This document shows positions 34,070 to 43,144 of a stretch of DNA of 64,000 nt, piece after piece. A program made the translations under genes and the position numbers. Below the pieces are notes generated by a model, which searched no databases, was not told the origin of the DNA, and saw nothing but the letters and a program-made list of their open reading frames with translations. The DNA comes from a bacterium (lineage in GTDB: Bacteria > Actinomycetota > Acidimicrobiia > Acidimicrobiales > Ilumatobacteraceae), in NCBI GenBank assembly GCA_029977615.1, contig JAPOKO010000002.1:49920-113919 (forward strand), in the 5' to 3' direction. The first letter of the stretch is position 1; every line of letters begins with the position of its first letter.

Positions 34070-34684
34070 TTAAGAAAAGTCTCCCTCTAACCAACTTGCT
34101 GGCAGTTGGGCGAGGTCATCTGGTGTGTCAATGTCGAGACCTAATTGTTCGTGTCGCACCACTCGTACAGGCAATCCAATTCGTGCAGCTTCATTCTGGT
34201 GAGCGGCGAAACTTCCTGGTCCATACTGAAATTTGAAATTGCATCCGGCAGGAAGAACCAACACATTTGTGCCATCTTCATGGCGGTCGGGAACAATCGT
34301 CACGGTAGATGTGACAAGAGTGAAATCAATGATCGAGAGCAGCGCTTCGGGAAACGGCAAATCGCTGTGTGCAATGAGCACCCAGTCGCGCTTGTATTGG
34401 GCAGTGTCAACACCATTGGTAACTGCACCATTTAGCCCACCTTTGTGCTGACGAACCACCAGTGCACCGCGTTCACGCGCCCATTGTGCAACTTCGTCGT
34501 TGTCGCACACCACGAAGGTGTCTACACCTTGTGTTGCTTCCAAAACTCCACCCGCTGTGAATGCCGCGAGTGATGCGCGATTTTCCGCTGAAAGAACCGG
34601 TTCTAGTCGTCCTTTGGCATCGCTGAACCCTTTGATGGGAAGCACGACTGCACCACGCTGCAGTGAAGAAGGGTTTGTTGCCAC
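34070..34684 (-). CDS. cofC: 2-phospho-L-lactate (or PEP) guanylyltransferase CofC/FbiD
   Basis: 204-aa nucleotidyltransferase of F420 biosynthesis. The N-terminus AVVLPIKGFSDAKGRLEPVLS is the family's K-x-F-x-x-A-K-x-R-L signature; DWVLIAHSDLPFP holds the metal-binding Asp pair, and the late VVRHEQLGLDIDTPDDLAQL closely fits CofC. It makes the GDP- (or GTP-)linked intermediate that CofD joins to the deazaflavin. GTG 34684 has TAGGCT ending 6 nt before it. The other fbi/cof genes are outside the window; its presence supports F420 as cofactor for the LLM and DDN-like proteins here. Confidence 0.9.
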   Translation of the reverse strand: MATNPSSLQRGAVVLPIKGFSDAKGRLEPVLSAENRASLAAFTAGGVLEATQGVDTFVVCDNDEVAQWARERGALVVRQHKGGLNGAVTNGVDTAQYKRDWVLIAHSDLPFPEALLSIIDFTLVTSTVTIVPDRHEDGTNVLVLPAGCNFKFQYGPGSFAAHQNEAARIGLPVRVVRHEQLGLDIDTPDDLAQLPASWLEGDFS

Positions 34685-34728
34685 GGGCGTAGCCTACGGC
34701 GGCAATTTACTGCCGTAATGTTGACTGC
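34685..34728. promoter_or_regulatory. Divergent leaderless promoters for cofC and gpsA
   Basis: The 44-bp gap has TAGGCT (34691-34696, minus strand) 6 nt before GTG 34684 and TAATGT (34716-34721, plus strand) 7 nt before GTG 34729. Neither start has a Shine-Dalgarno sequence, which agrees with leaderless initiation on both sides. Confidence 0.6.
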
Positions 34729-35724
34729 GTGAGTCAACGAGTATGTGTGGTGGGCGCAGGCTCATGGGGAACCACCGTTGCGGCACTCGCTTCGCACAAT
34801 GCCGACACCATGTTGTGGTCGCGTCGTTCCGAACTTGCCGAAGAAATCAATTCGCTACACACAAACTCTGCATATCTCGGAACAGTGGCTTTGCCAGATG
34901 CGTTGCATGCAAGCAGCGATCTGCAAACAGCACTTACCAAAGCCGACGTTGTTGCCATGGCCGTGCCATCGCAAGGTTTTCGTGATGTGGCTAGCGAAGT
35001 AAGCAAATACGTCCGCGCTGGTGTTCCCGTAATTAGTTTGTCTAAAGGGCTCGAACAGGGCACGTTTAAACGTATGAGCGAAGTAATTCAACAGATTATG
35101 CCCAATAATCCCGTTGCGGTACTGAGCGGCCCGAACTTGGCGAAGGAAATTCTTGCTGGGCAACCAGCAGCCAGTGTGATTGCATGCTCCAACGAATCGG
35201 TGGCGCGTGAATTGCTTGAGTTTTTCAGCCGTCCAACATTTCGGTTGTACACCAACCCAGACGTCATCGGTTGCGAAATTGGTGGCGTCGTAAAAAACGT
35301 CGTCGCAATTGCATCAGGTATTTCGCAAGGCTTTGGTTTTGGTGAAAATTCCAAAGCAACGTTGGTGACACGTGGCCTTGCCGAAATGTCACGCCTTGGT
35401 GTTGCGCTTGGAGCTCAATCAGCAACGTTTTCAGGCCTTGCTGGTATGGGCGACGTTATGGCTACGTGCGCGTCAATGCAAAGCCGCAACACCCAAGTTG
35501 GTGTGCGCTTAGGAAAAGGCGAAAAGATCAACGAGATTGTTGCGTCGATGAACATGGTCGCCGAGGGTGTGAAAAGTTCGGCATCGGTGATTGAACTTGC
35601 CCACCTCCATGCCATTGAGATGCCAATCTGTGAACAGGTTGCGGCGGTGTGTGCTGGAAGAGTGAGTGCGGCCGACGCACTTCGTGCGCTCATGAGCCGA
35701 CAGAGTAAGAGCGAATTCGACTAG
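34729..35724 (+). CDS. gpsA: Glycerol-3-phosphate dehydrogenase [NAD(P)+]
   Basis: Reduces dihydroxyacetone phosphate to sn-glycerol 3-phosphate for phospholipid synthesis. 331 aa, standard. RVCVVGAGSWGTTVA is the Rossmann dinucleotide motif; SLSKGLEQGT holds a family motif, VLSGPNLAKEI the G-P-N segment, GVVKNVVAIASGISQGFGFGENSKATLVTRGLAEM the catalytic Lys region, and the C-terminal half ends MPICEQVAAVCAG. GTG 34729 is supported by TAATGT 7 nt upstream. Confidence 0.95.
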   Translation: MSQRVCVVGAGSWGTTVAALASHNADTMLWSRRSELAEEINSLHTNSAYLGTVALPDALHASSDLQTALTKADVVAMAVPSQGFRDVASEVSKYVRAGVPVISLSKGLEQGTFKRMSEVIQQIMPNNPVAVLSGPNLAKEILAGQPAASVIACSNESVARELLEFFSRPTFRLYTNPDVIGCEIGGVVKNVVAIASGISQGFGFGENSKATLVTRGLAEMSRLGVALGAQSATFSGLAGMGDVMATCASMQSRNTQVGVRLGKGEKINEIVASMNMVAEGVKSSASVIELAHLHAIEMPICEQVAAVCAGRVSAADALRALMSRQSKSEFD

Positions 35725-35758
35725 TTCGCTGCGCAGTCCTTTCGGCAATACTTGAAGC

Positions 35759-37036
35759 GTGAGCAACACCCCCGGACTGATCTCTTCTATTTCACTGAGC
35801 GCGACGGTGCGCCCTGCTGCGCACGTGCTGGGCATTCGCGCGGGTGGTTGGCATGCAATTGTGAACGAACGCGGAGCAATCCGCATGGACGGACAGGTTG
35901 ACGCACTCGATTGGTATGTGGCCGCAGACGATCGCTGGCACAACCCGGCAGTAGAACCAAGTGTTCGACAAACGCGCCGTGCTGGTGTACCTGTTGTCGA
36001 AACTCGATTACGAATTCCAAGTGGCGATGCGGTGCAACGCGTGTATGCAGTTGCCGACCATGGTGGCCTATTGGTAATTGAAATCAGTAATGAATCCACC
36101 CTTCCTATTGCTGTTGCCTTTACCCGAAGCGACATTCTGTCGTCACGCCAGCCAAGCCCGCTTGGGCCACAGGGCATTGATCTACCGAAGGGCAGTGTGG
36201 TGTTTCCTGTTGCACACGGTTCAACGTTGCGTGTTGCGCTTGCCTCATCGCAGGCAACGGGTGGCACGGTAAATCTTGAACAGTTGCCATCTGGCGAGCA
36301 ACTTCAACGCGGCTGGCTAAACAGCGTGGAGCGTGCGGGGTACGCAATTGTCGCCGATAAGTCGCTTTCTCCACTGATTAATCGCTTGCGTAGCGATGCA
36401 CTTGTGCTGAGCGGTTATCACGAGAGTGAATGGGGTACCGAGTTGGTTGGAGAGGATGCGACAGACGATGTTGCATTTTTACTCACGTTGCACGAACTCG
36501 TTCGCATGGGTGAAAAGGTCAATCACCATCTTGAGCGAGTTGTAGACATCGTCGAAGCACTGCTGCGCAAAAACAAAAAGTCCGCAGCAATTGAATGGGA
36601 TGTTGAGCGTGCATTGTTCGCAGCCCGCTGTATCTTTTGGGCAGTAGGTGAGCATCGTGCAGCAGACGACGTACTCGCCTCGCAACAACGTTTGGCTCCA
36701 GCATCTTCATTGCCAAATGCGGCGCCAAAAGACATTCGAGTGATTGCCTGGCTAGACGAGCAATTGGTGAGCCCACGCCGTGAAGGTGGCGCTTCGGTGT
36801 TGCGTTACGGCGTGCCCCGTATGTGGTTGGGAGTGAACATGGAATGCCATCGTGTTGCAGCCTCACCAGAGCACACAGTTTCTTACGGCATGCGTTGGCA
36901 TGGCGAGAAGCCTGCAGTGCTGTGGGAGACAAGCGGACCATTTGGTCTGCGTCTTGATGCTGGTGTTACCGACACGTCGTGGCATTCAGTAGAGGCAACT
37001 GGCGATGCACTGTTGGCAGGGTTTGTTGCACAGTGA
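35759..37036 (+). CDS. Unknown 425-aa protein between gpsA and rnhB
   Basis: I do not recognise a family. No signal peptide or membrane helix. Residues ~1-195 look beta-rich (VLGIRAGGWHAIVNERGAIRM ... LLVIEISNESTLPIAVAFTRSDI), reminiscent of a beta-sandwich that precedes an alpha/alpha-toroid in some glycosidases. Residues ~200-330 are helical (LTLHELVRMGEKVNHHLERVVDIVEALLRKNKK ... VERALFAARCIFWAVGEH), and the last ~60 residues return to strands (SYGMRWHGEKPAVLWETSGP). It is coupled to rnhB by a GTGA overlap. AATACT lies 6 nt before GTG 35759, only partly fitting the leaderless hexamer. Confidence 0.6.
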   Translation: MSNTPGLISSISLSATVRPAAHVLGIRAGGWHAIVNERGAIRMDGQVDALDWYVAADDRWHNPAVEPSVRQTRRAGVPVVETRLRIPSGDAVQRVYAVADHGGLLVIEISNESTLPIAVAFTRSDILSSRQPSPLGPQGIDLPKGSVVFPVAHGSTLRVALASSQATGGTVNLEQLPSGEQLQRGWLNSVERAGYAIVADKSLSPLINRLRSDALVLSGYHESEWGTELVGEDATDDVAFLLTLHELVRMGEKVNHHLERVVDIVEALLRKNKKSAAIEWDVERALFAARCIFWAVGEHRAADDVLASQQRLAPASSLPNAAPKDIRVIAWLDEQLVSPRREGGASVLRYGVPRMWLGVNMECHRVAASPEHTVSYGMRWHGEKPAVLWETSGPFGLRLDAGVTDTSWHSVEATGDALLAGFVAQ

Positions 37037-37740
37037 CCACACTGCCAACGATTGATCTCGAGCGCGAACTACTGCTCACGGGTAAATCGTGCGTCATCGG
37101 CTTGGACGAAGTTGGCAAAGGTGCATGGGCTGGGCCGTTGGTTATTGGCGCTGCAGTGCTCACTCGTGAAGTGATTAATGCGCAGAATGCTCCCGAGTTA
37201 ATGGGTGGAGCGCGAGACTCAAAGCAGTTGTCGGAAACCAAGCGCGAAGCCATGTTCGATCATGTTGCCGCCACGTGCAAAACCTGGGCAGTCGGTTCAG
37301 CCACGCATGAAGAATGCGATCGCTTGGGAATGAATAAGGCACAAAAACTTGCCACAAAACGTGCACTCGAGCAAGTAGGAAAAATTGTTGACTTGAAAAC
37401 TGCAGCAGCCGTTATTGACGGCAAGTGGGATTTCGTTTCACCGTTAGTTGGTCATGTGGTTGCGCACGTGAAAGCAGATGCGTCGTGTCTGTCAGTTTCT
37501 GCTGCTTCGGTGTTGGCGAAAGTTTCACGAGATCGATTGATGCGCGAATACGCGTTGGACTACCCGATGTGGAGCTTCGACACGAACAAGGGTTATCCGT
37601 GCCCAAAACATCGAGTGGCGCTTCAGGGTTATGGCCCAAGTGCCATCCACCGAGTGTCGTGGGCGTTTATGGAAAATTACGTGCCGTGGCTAGAAGCGGT
37701 GTCGTCGCCAGACATGTTGCCGGGGTTCCAGGCTTCGTGA
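37033..37740 (+). CDS. rnhB: Ribonuclease HII
   Basis: Removes RNA from RNA-DNA hybrids and single ribonucleotides from DNA. 235 aa from GTG 37033, which overlaps the previous stop (GTGA). Catalytic Asp25 and Glu26 are in GLDEVGKGAWAGPL, the third Asp is in VAHVKADASCLSVSAASVLAKVSRD, and DSKQLSETKR is conserved. The usual D-E-x-G-R-G reads D-E-V-G-K-G: the Arg of the GRG motif, which contacts the RNA-DNA junction in studied enzymes, is Lys29. The longer in-frame start at 36979 lies inside the upstream gene. The 3' end overlaps the convergent gene by 64 bp. Confidence 0.92.
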   Translation: MTTLPTIDLERELLLTGKSCVIGLDEVGKGAWAGPLVIGAAVLTREVINAQNAPELMGGARDSKQLSETKREAMFDHVAATCKTWAVGSATHEECDRLGMNKAQKLATKRALEQVGKIVDLKTAAAVIDGKWDFVSPLVGHVVAHVKADASCLSVSAASVLAKVSRDRLMREYALDYPMWSFDTNKGYPCPKHRVALQGYGPSAIHRVSWAFMENYVPWLEAVSSPDMLPGFQAS

Positions 37741-38135
37741 ACTTCGCGTAATTCGGGTGACAGTCGCTGTAAGTGCCGCTTGCTAATTGCAGGCAAGTAA
37801 CAGCGCACCGCCAGACCGCCCTGGTGAGGCTGTATTGCTCCGAAATATAGGCAACGTTGCAACGAGCGTGTAAACGAATTATTGGGGCTCTGCGTGAAGC
37901 TGAGGCCAATGTCGTTTGCAGTAGCGGCGCAGTTCAATTCATAGCCCGCAGGAAATGCTTCGAAGCCCATCACGATGCGGCGCAAAATCCACAGTGCGCT
38001 TGGCCCCAATACGGGTAACCAATACAGCTCGACATAACGAGAAAATAGCGAAGCGCCAGCAGCGTCGACCACAGGGTCGACCCAGGGCACCACCACGATG
38101 GTGGGTTGGGTGAGTAGCTGGGGTGTGTTGTTCAT
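37677..38135 (-). CDS. Hypothetical protein of an actinobacterial family
   Basis: 152 aa from ATG 38135; a GTG 54 nt upstream is an alternative. The stretch VPWVDPVVDAAGASLFSRYVELYWLPVLGPSALWILRRI, followed by a short helical domain and LAVRCYLPAISKRHLQRLSPELREVHEAW, is a pattern I associate with conserved uncharacterised actinobacterial proteins that look like small winged-helix-like domains. Function unknown. Its last ~20 codons overlap the end of rnhB (64 bp), the largest convergent overlap in the window. Confidence 0.68.
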   Translation of the reverse strand: MNNTPQLLTQPTIVVVPWVDPVVDAAGASLFSRYVELYWLPVLGPSALWILRRIVMGFEAFPAGYELNCAATANDIGLSFTQSPNNSFTRSLQRCLYFGAIQPHQGGLAVRCYLPAISKRHLQRLSPELREVHEAWNPGNMSGDDTASSHGT

Positions 38136-38200
38136 CGGTTGGATGTGTGCGCCACCACCACGCCGTGGCACGATTTGTACGTAACCCACATGGACTTTCT

Positions 38201-38959
38201 ATGAACGACCTCGCACTACGTATCGAACGCGCTCGCGACTTGATGCGCGCAGCACAGCGTGTCACCGCATTTACGGGTGCGGGTATTTCAACTGACTCTG
38301 GTATTCCCGATTTTCGTGGACCAAATGGTTTGTGGACGAAAAACCCGCTCGCCGAAAAAACCTCCACACTGAGTTACTACTTAAACGACCCCGAAGTGCG
38401 AAAAATTGCGTGGCAAAACCGTGCGCGCAACTTGGCGTGGACAGCGGAGCCAAATAGTGGTCACAAAGCATTAGTGCAGTTACAACAACGAGGCGTGTTG
38501 CGTGCGGTGGCTACGCAGAACGTTGATGGATTGCATCAAAAGGCAGGAAATTACCCCGAAATCGTGCATGAATTGCATGGCACCATGCATGTTGCGGTGT
38601 GTTGGGATTGCAAAGACACCCATCCCATGCGTGCAGCAGTAGAGCGAGTGCTTGCTGGCGACGCCGACCCGAAGTGTTTGCTGTGTGGTGGCATTTTGAA
38701 AAGTGACACCATTTTGTTTGAAGAGTCATTAAAGCAAGATGTCATTGAAGCAGCGTTTCTCGCAGCAGATGAGTGCGACGTGTTGTTAGTGGTGGGGTCG
38801 TCGTTACGCGTGTATCCGGCGGCAAATATCGTTCCGCGTGCCAAGGCCAACGGGGCACACGTCATCATGGTGAATGGTCAGCCAACCGATATGGACCGCT
38901 ACGCCGACATCGTGATTAACGACGACATCGGTACGGTGCTTCCGCAAATCGTTGAATAG
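38201..38959 (+). CDS. cobB: Sirtuin NAD-dependent protein deacylase
   Basis: Removes acyl groups from lysines using NAD+. 252 aa. GAGISTDSGIPDFRGPNGLW is the NAD-binding motif, QNVDGLHQKAG the catalytic region, HGTMHVAVCWDC begins the zinc module (Cys pair, then CLLCGG), and VVGSSLRVYPAANIV and MVNGQPTDMD complete the Rossmann half. The ORF is open 78 nt upstream, but ATG 38201 begins at the expected position. It could regulate acetyl- or propionyl-CoA synthetases, by analogy with other bacterial sirtuins. Confidence 0.92.
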   Translation: MNDLALRIERARDLMRAAQRVTAFTGAGISTDSGIPDFRGPNGLWTKNPLAEKTSTLSYYLNDPEVRKIAWQNRARNLAWTAEPNSGHKALVQLQQRGVLRAVATQNVDGLHQKAGNYPEIVHELHGTMHVAVCWDCKDTHPMRAAVERVLAGDADPKCLLCGGILKSDTILFEESLKQDVIEAAFLAADECDVLLVVGSSLRVYPAANIVPRAKANGAHVIMVNGQPTDMDRYADIVINDDIGTVLPQIVE

Positions 38960-39015
38960 TCAGGGCTGCGTGAATTCCCGACTGAATTGGTAGGGTATTG
39001 ACCGGAGGTTCCCCC

Positions 39016-40182
39016 ATGGCCGGTTTCCGCGACCTACTTGCGCAAGCAAAATCACAAATCACTGAGATCGATACGAATGAGGCAGCAACGCGCATTGCCG
39101 CTGGTGGAGTGATTGTGCTCGACGTTCGCGAGCCAGACGAATACGAACAAGGTGCATTGCCAGATGCGTTACATATTCCGCGCGGTCACTTGGAAGCGCA
39201 AATCGAAGGTCGCATTGTTGAAAAGTCTGCACCGGTGCTGGTGTATTGCGCAGGCGGAGTACGTAGCGCATTCGCCACAAAAACATTGCACGAACTTGGC
39301 TATACCAATGTTGTCTCTGTAGCCGGTGGTTTCGGAAAATGGAAAGACGAGGGTCGCCCGTGGCGCACGCCTGCTGTGCTTACTGCAGAGCAGCGCAATC
39401 GTTACCAACGCCACATTTTGTTGCCTGAAGTTGGGGTAGAAGGTCAGTCAAAGTTGTTGTCGAGCAAAGTGTTGTTGCTCGGTGCTGGTGGTCTTGGTTC
39501 ACCTGCAGCGTTGTACTTGGCAGCAGCCGGAGTCGGCACTATCGGCATCGTCGACATGGACGAAGTAGATGCATCTAACTTGCAGCGTCAAATTTTGCAC
39601 AACATCGATCGCATTGGTGATCGCAAGGTGGAATCGGCGAAAAAGACATTGCAACTGCTGAACCCAGACGTGAAAGTGATTGCGTACGACACTCGTTTAG
39701 AAGCAAGCAACATCATGGACATCATTGCTGGCTATGACGTCATAGTGGACGGCGCTGACAACTTCCCAAGCCGTTATTTGTTGAACGACGCAAGCATCAA
39801 GCTCGGAATTCCAGTTGTGCACGGATCAATTTTCCGTTTCGAAGGAATGGTCACCGTGTTTGATCCGAAGAATGGTCCGACCTATCGCGACATGGTTCCC
39901 GAGCCACCACCAGCAGAACTTGCACCAAGTTGTGCAGAAGCTGGTGTGCTTGGTGTGTTGCCTGGAATTGTTGGCTCCATTCAGGCACTGGAAACCATCA
40001 AGGTGCTCCTTGGTCTTGGTGATTCATTGTCGGGCAGAATCCTTGCCATCGACACCACCGAGATGTCGTTCCGCACCTTCCGCTTGCGTCCAGACCCAAA
40101 CAATCAGGTGACATATGCCAACCGTGATCGCATTGAAGTTCGCGACTTGGAAGGCGCCTGCGCCCCTTGGCTTTCGCACTAA
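39016..40182 (+). CDS. moeZ: MoeZ-like adenylyltransferase with N-terminal rhodanese domain
   Basis: 388 aa. Residues ~15-120 are a rhodanese domain (VIVLDVREPDEYEQGALPDALHIP, catalytic Cys in VYCAGGVRS); residues ~128-388 are an E1-like ThiF/MoeB domain (ERHILLPEVG-type start, LLLGAGGLGSPAALYLAAAGVG ATP site, Cys in APSCAEAGVLG). It would activate and sulfurate small carrier proteins for molybdopterin, thiamine or cysteine synthesis. The rhodanese is at the N-terminus; in mycobacterial MoeZ it is C-terminal. The zinc C-x-x-C pairs of MoeB are missing, as in other actinobacterial members. ATG 39016 has a clear GGAGG; an earlier TTG (38998) is rejected. Confidence 0.9.
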   Translation: MAGFRDLLAQAKSQITEIDTNEAATRIAAGGVIVLDVREPDEYEQGALPDALHIPRGHLEAQIEGRIVEKSAPVLVYCAGGVRSAFATKTLHELGYTNVVSVAGGFGKWKDEGRPWRTPAVLTAEQRNRYQRHILLPEVGVEGQSKLLSSKVLLLGAGGLGSPAALYLAAAGVGTIGIVDMDEVDASNLQRQILHNIDRIGDRKVESAKKTLQLLNPDVKVIAYDTRLEASNIMDIIAGYDVIVDGADNFPSRYLLNDASIKLGIPVVHGSIFRFEGMVTVFDPKNGPTYRDMVPEPPPAELAPSCAEAGVLGVLPGIVGSIQALETIKVLLGLGDSLSGRILAIDTTEMSFRTFRLRPDPNNQVTYANRDRIEVRDLEGACAPWLSH

Positions 40183-40199
40183 TTAACTAGTATTTAGCC

Positions 40200-41360
40200 G
40201 TGGTGTCACGGTCCTTAGCCATCGTTGGCGCCGGCTTTTCAGGTGCTGTGGTGGCGCGTCAATTGGCTGAAGCCGGGCACACAGCCACCGTTTTTGACAC
40301 CCGCAACCATGTTGCCGGCAACTGCTTTACCCAGCGCCACGAATCTGGAGTCATGGTGCATGTGTACGGCCCTCATATCTTCCATACCCAGCACGAGCAC
40401 GTATGGGACTACATCACGCGCTTTGGAGTGATGAAGGCCTATCGCCACACGGTCAGCGCCATCAGTGGGGGCAAGAAGTATCAGCTGCCAATGAATCTCA
40501 CGCTGATCAACGATTTCTTTGGCACTAACTTCACGCCAGAAGAAGCCGAAGCGTTTATTTCCGAAAAGGCTGACAAAACCATCACCAACCCTGTGTCGTT
40601 TGAAGACCAGGCATTGCGTTTTGTCGGTCGTGAAATGTACGAAGCATTTTTTAAGGGCTACACGAAGAAGCAATGGGGTGTTGAGCCAACAGAATTGCCG
40701 GCCAGCATTCTTGCGCGACTGCCCTTGCGCTTCACTGCAGACAATTCATATTTCAATCATCCGTTTCAAGGAATTCCTGAACACGGGTACACGCCAATTG
40801 TGGAAGCGATGTTGGATCACCCGTCAATCACGGTGCATTTGTCAACTGCGTTCAATCCTTCGACGTCGCATGCATATGACCATGTGGTGTGGACTGGCCC
40901 AATTGATGCATATTTTGGCTATGAACATGGTCGCCTTGGATATCGCACACTGGATTTCGTTCAAGAAGTGAAAGATGGCGATGTACAAGGTTGCCCGGTG
41001 TTGAACTTCTGCGACGAGAGCGTGCCGTACACGCGTATTACTGAGCACAAACACTTTGCGCCATGGGAACATCACGATAAGTCGGTGACCTACACCGAGT
41101 ATTCGCGTTTGTGTGGCGAAACCGATACGCCGTATTACCCAATTCGCCTGGTTAAAGAAAAAGATCAACTCGTGAAATACGTTGAGCGTGCACGCGCACA
41201 ACAGGGTGTTACATTCCTCGGTCGCCTAGGCACGTATCGTTATCTCGACATGGACGTCACGATTCACGAAGCACTCAATGCTGCCAGCGGAATTCTTGAT
41301 GCAGTAAATACCAGCAGCCCAATTCCATCATTTTTCACAGACCCATTGAGCGGCTCATAA
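40200..41360 (+). CDS. glf: UDP-galactopyranose mutase
   Basis: FAD enzyme converting UDP-galactopyranose to UDP-galactofuranose. 386 aa. SLAIVGAGFSGAVVARQLAEAGHTATVFDTRNHVAGNC is the FAD motif with the family's R-x-H-x-x-G-N; GPHIFHTQHEHVWDYI, KKQWGVEPTELPASIL, RLPLRFTADNSYFNHPFQG and YTRITEHKHF are all mutase signatures. GTG 40200 has TAGTAT (40188-40193) ending 6 nt upstream. The stop overlaps the GlfT start (TAATG), so both steps of galactofuran synthesis are coupled. Confidence 0.95.
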   Translation: MVSRSLAIVGAGFSGAVVARQLAEAGHTATVFDTRNHVAGNCFTQRHESGVMVHVYGPHIFHTQHEHVWDYITRFGVMKAYRHTVSAISGGKKYQLPMNLTLINDFFGTNFTPEEAEAFISEKADKTITNPVSFEDQALRFVGREMYEAFFKGYTKKQWGVEPTELPASILARLPLRFTADNSYFNHPFQGIPEHGYTPIVEAMLDHPSITVHLSTAFNPSTSHAYDHVVWTGPIDAYFGYEHGRLGYRTLDFVQEVKDGDVQGCPVLNFCDESVPYTRITEHKHFAPWEHHDKSVTYTEYSRLCGETDTPYYPIRLVKEKDQLVKYVERARAQQGVTFLGRLGTYRYLDMDVTIHEALNAASGILDAVNTSSPIPSFFTDPLSGS

Positions 41361-43144
41361 TGACGCAATTGCTGCAACGATTGGTTTTGCCAACAGAAAC
41401 CACAACAGAACCACTGTTGTATTCGCGTTTTGATGGCACAACAAAAATCGTTTCGGGTGGAGCAGTGTTGCAAGATGGCGCAGAGGTGTCATTTGATACG
41501 AGCTTTGGTGTGTTTGCAGCCGGACGCTGGAGTCGCATTACCACCGTGAATGCACTTGCAGTACGTGTGCGTGCATCTGGCATAGGAATTGCGCAAGTGG
41601 TCGGTGTAAGCGCACGTGGAGAAACCGTGGTCGCTTCGGAGCCGTTGCCTCAAGGTGAAGGATGCCCTGTATTTGTTGAGTTTTTGCTCCCGAACCTGCA
41701 GGCAACTCCTTACGGCACCTACTTTGTTCGGGTGTTGGCCCAAGGCGGCGAAGTATGCATCACGGGCGGCGAATGGGTGAGTACAGATGCACCAGCACAC
41801 GATGTGAAGTTGTCGCTGTCGATTACCACGTTTAATCGCCAAGAGTACGTTCGCAAAACGGTCAGCAACGTGTTGGAACTTGAGCGCAGCATCGACGTGT
41901 TGCGCGGTCGCGTTCGCGTGTTCGTTGTAGACAACGCACAGAACGTCACATTTGATGCACCTGCAGACGCACCGTTGCAAGTAGTGCCAAACGGCAATCT
42001 TGGTGGCGCAGGTGGCTTCGCTCGCGGTCTCATCGAATTGCGCAAACAGGGTTGGGCAACGCACGTGTTGTTCATGGACGACGACATCACGCTTGAACCA
42101 GAAGCCCTAGTGCGCACTATGGCGCTATTCGCCAACGCGCGCGATCCAAAGCTGTGCGTTCACGGCGCCATGCTTAGCGAGGAGCGCCCGTGGCTGCAGT
42201 TTGAAGCGGGGTCCGAATATTCATTCCGCTCCATTTATCCGTTGCAGGCGCTTGGTCGTGAAGACGATTTACGCAAGCGCGAACTTGCCGTTGTCGATGC
42301 ACCAGAGATTCCGTTTGATTACACCGCCTGGTGGTACACCGCATTTCCAATTTCAATTACCAATGAAAATCCGCTTCCCGTGTTCGTTCGCGGCGACGAT
42401 GTGGCGTTCGGTCTGATGCACACGGGTAAGCACAGCGTCACGCTGAACGGTGTCATTGTGTGGCACGCCGACTTTGGTTTAAAGAACAATCCAAGTTCGC
42501 TGTTCTACGAATCGCGCAATCTTGCTTTGGTTGACACTTTGGTGTTTGACAAGCATCATTGGTGGAACTTGGCATATCGCTTTGCATCGTTTGGATTCCG
42601 CAACTTGTTCTCCATGCGTTACTCAAGCACTGAATATATGTTGAAAGGTCTTGATGCTTTCTTGGCAGGGCCAAATGAGTGGATGAAAATTGATCACGCG
42701 GCACTGCACGATGAGCTGCGCAAGTGTGCCGAGGAAAAACCAGCGCCTCTTACTCCAGACCTTGCAGCAATCGAGCCACGCAAACCACGACATAAGGCAC
42801 TACGTGCGATTGGGTTTCTATTTGCCATTGTGTTGGTGGGCGGCTACATCATTCCACGACCGTTACGTTTACGCGGGTACGGAGTAGGTCCAATTGATGC
42901 CCGTGCTGTTGGTGTTGCCACGTTGCGCAATCGCATCTTGTATCGCCACGATCGCATTGCCGATGGCTATGTGGTCGAACGTGATACGAAGCGGTTCTTT
43001 TCTTTGCTCGGCCAGGTTGCAAAATCCATTGTCACTATTGCGTTTTCCTATGGCCGTCTCAAGCGCGAGTATCGCGCAATGTATCCAGAAATGGTCAGTA
43101 CTGCAGCGTGGGAAGCGCGATTTACTGCTGGGATGAAGCGCTAA
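41360..43144 (+). CDS. GlfT2-like galactofuranosyltransferase
   Basis: 594-aa glycosyltransferase that polymerises galactofuranose from UDP-Galf. A ~150-residue beta-rich N-terminal domain precedes a GT-A domain beginning KLSLSITTFNRQEYV, with VFVVDNAQNV, NGNLGGAGGFARGLIEL, FMDDDITLEPEAL (D-D-D metal site) and WWYTAFPI ... FVRGDDVAFGLMHTG. A C-terminal helical region ends the protein. This is the layout of mycobacterial GlfT2. No arabinan or rhamnosyl-linker genes are in the window, so whether an arabinogalactan or another galactan is made is open. The 3' end overlaps the convergent SpoIID gene by 23 bp. Confidence 0.87.
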   Translation: MTQLLQRLVLPTETTTEPLLYSRFDGTTKIVSGGAVLQDGAEVSFDTSFGVFAAGRWSRITTVNALAVRVRASGIGIAQVVGVSARGETVVASEPLPQGEGCPVFVEFLLPNLQATPYGTYFVRVLAQGGEVCITGGEWVSTDAPAHDVKLSLSITTFNRQEYVRKTVSNVLELERSIDVLRGRVRVFVVDNAQNVTFDAPADAPLQVVPNGNLGGAGGFARGLIELRKQGWATHVLFMDDDITLEPEALVRTMALFANARDPKLCVHGAMLSEERPWLQFEAGSEYSFRSIYPLQALGREDDLRKRELAVVDAPEIPFDYTAWWYTAFPISITNENPLPVFVRGDDVAFGLMHTGKHSVTLNGVIVWHADFGLKNNPSSLFYESRNLALVDTLVFDKHHWWNLAYRFASFGFRNLFSMRYSSTEYMLKGLDAFLAGPNEWMKIDHAALHDELRKCAEEKPAPLTPDLAAIEPRKPRHKALRAIGFLFAIVLVGGYIIPRPLRLRGYGVGPIDARAVGVATLRNRILYRHDRIADGYVVERDTKRFFSLLGQVAKSIVTIAFSYGRLKREYRAMYPEMVSTAAWEARFTAGMKR

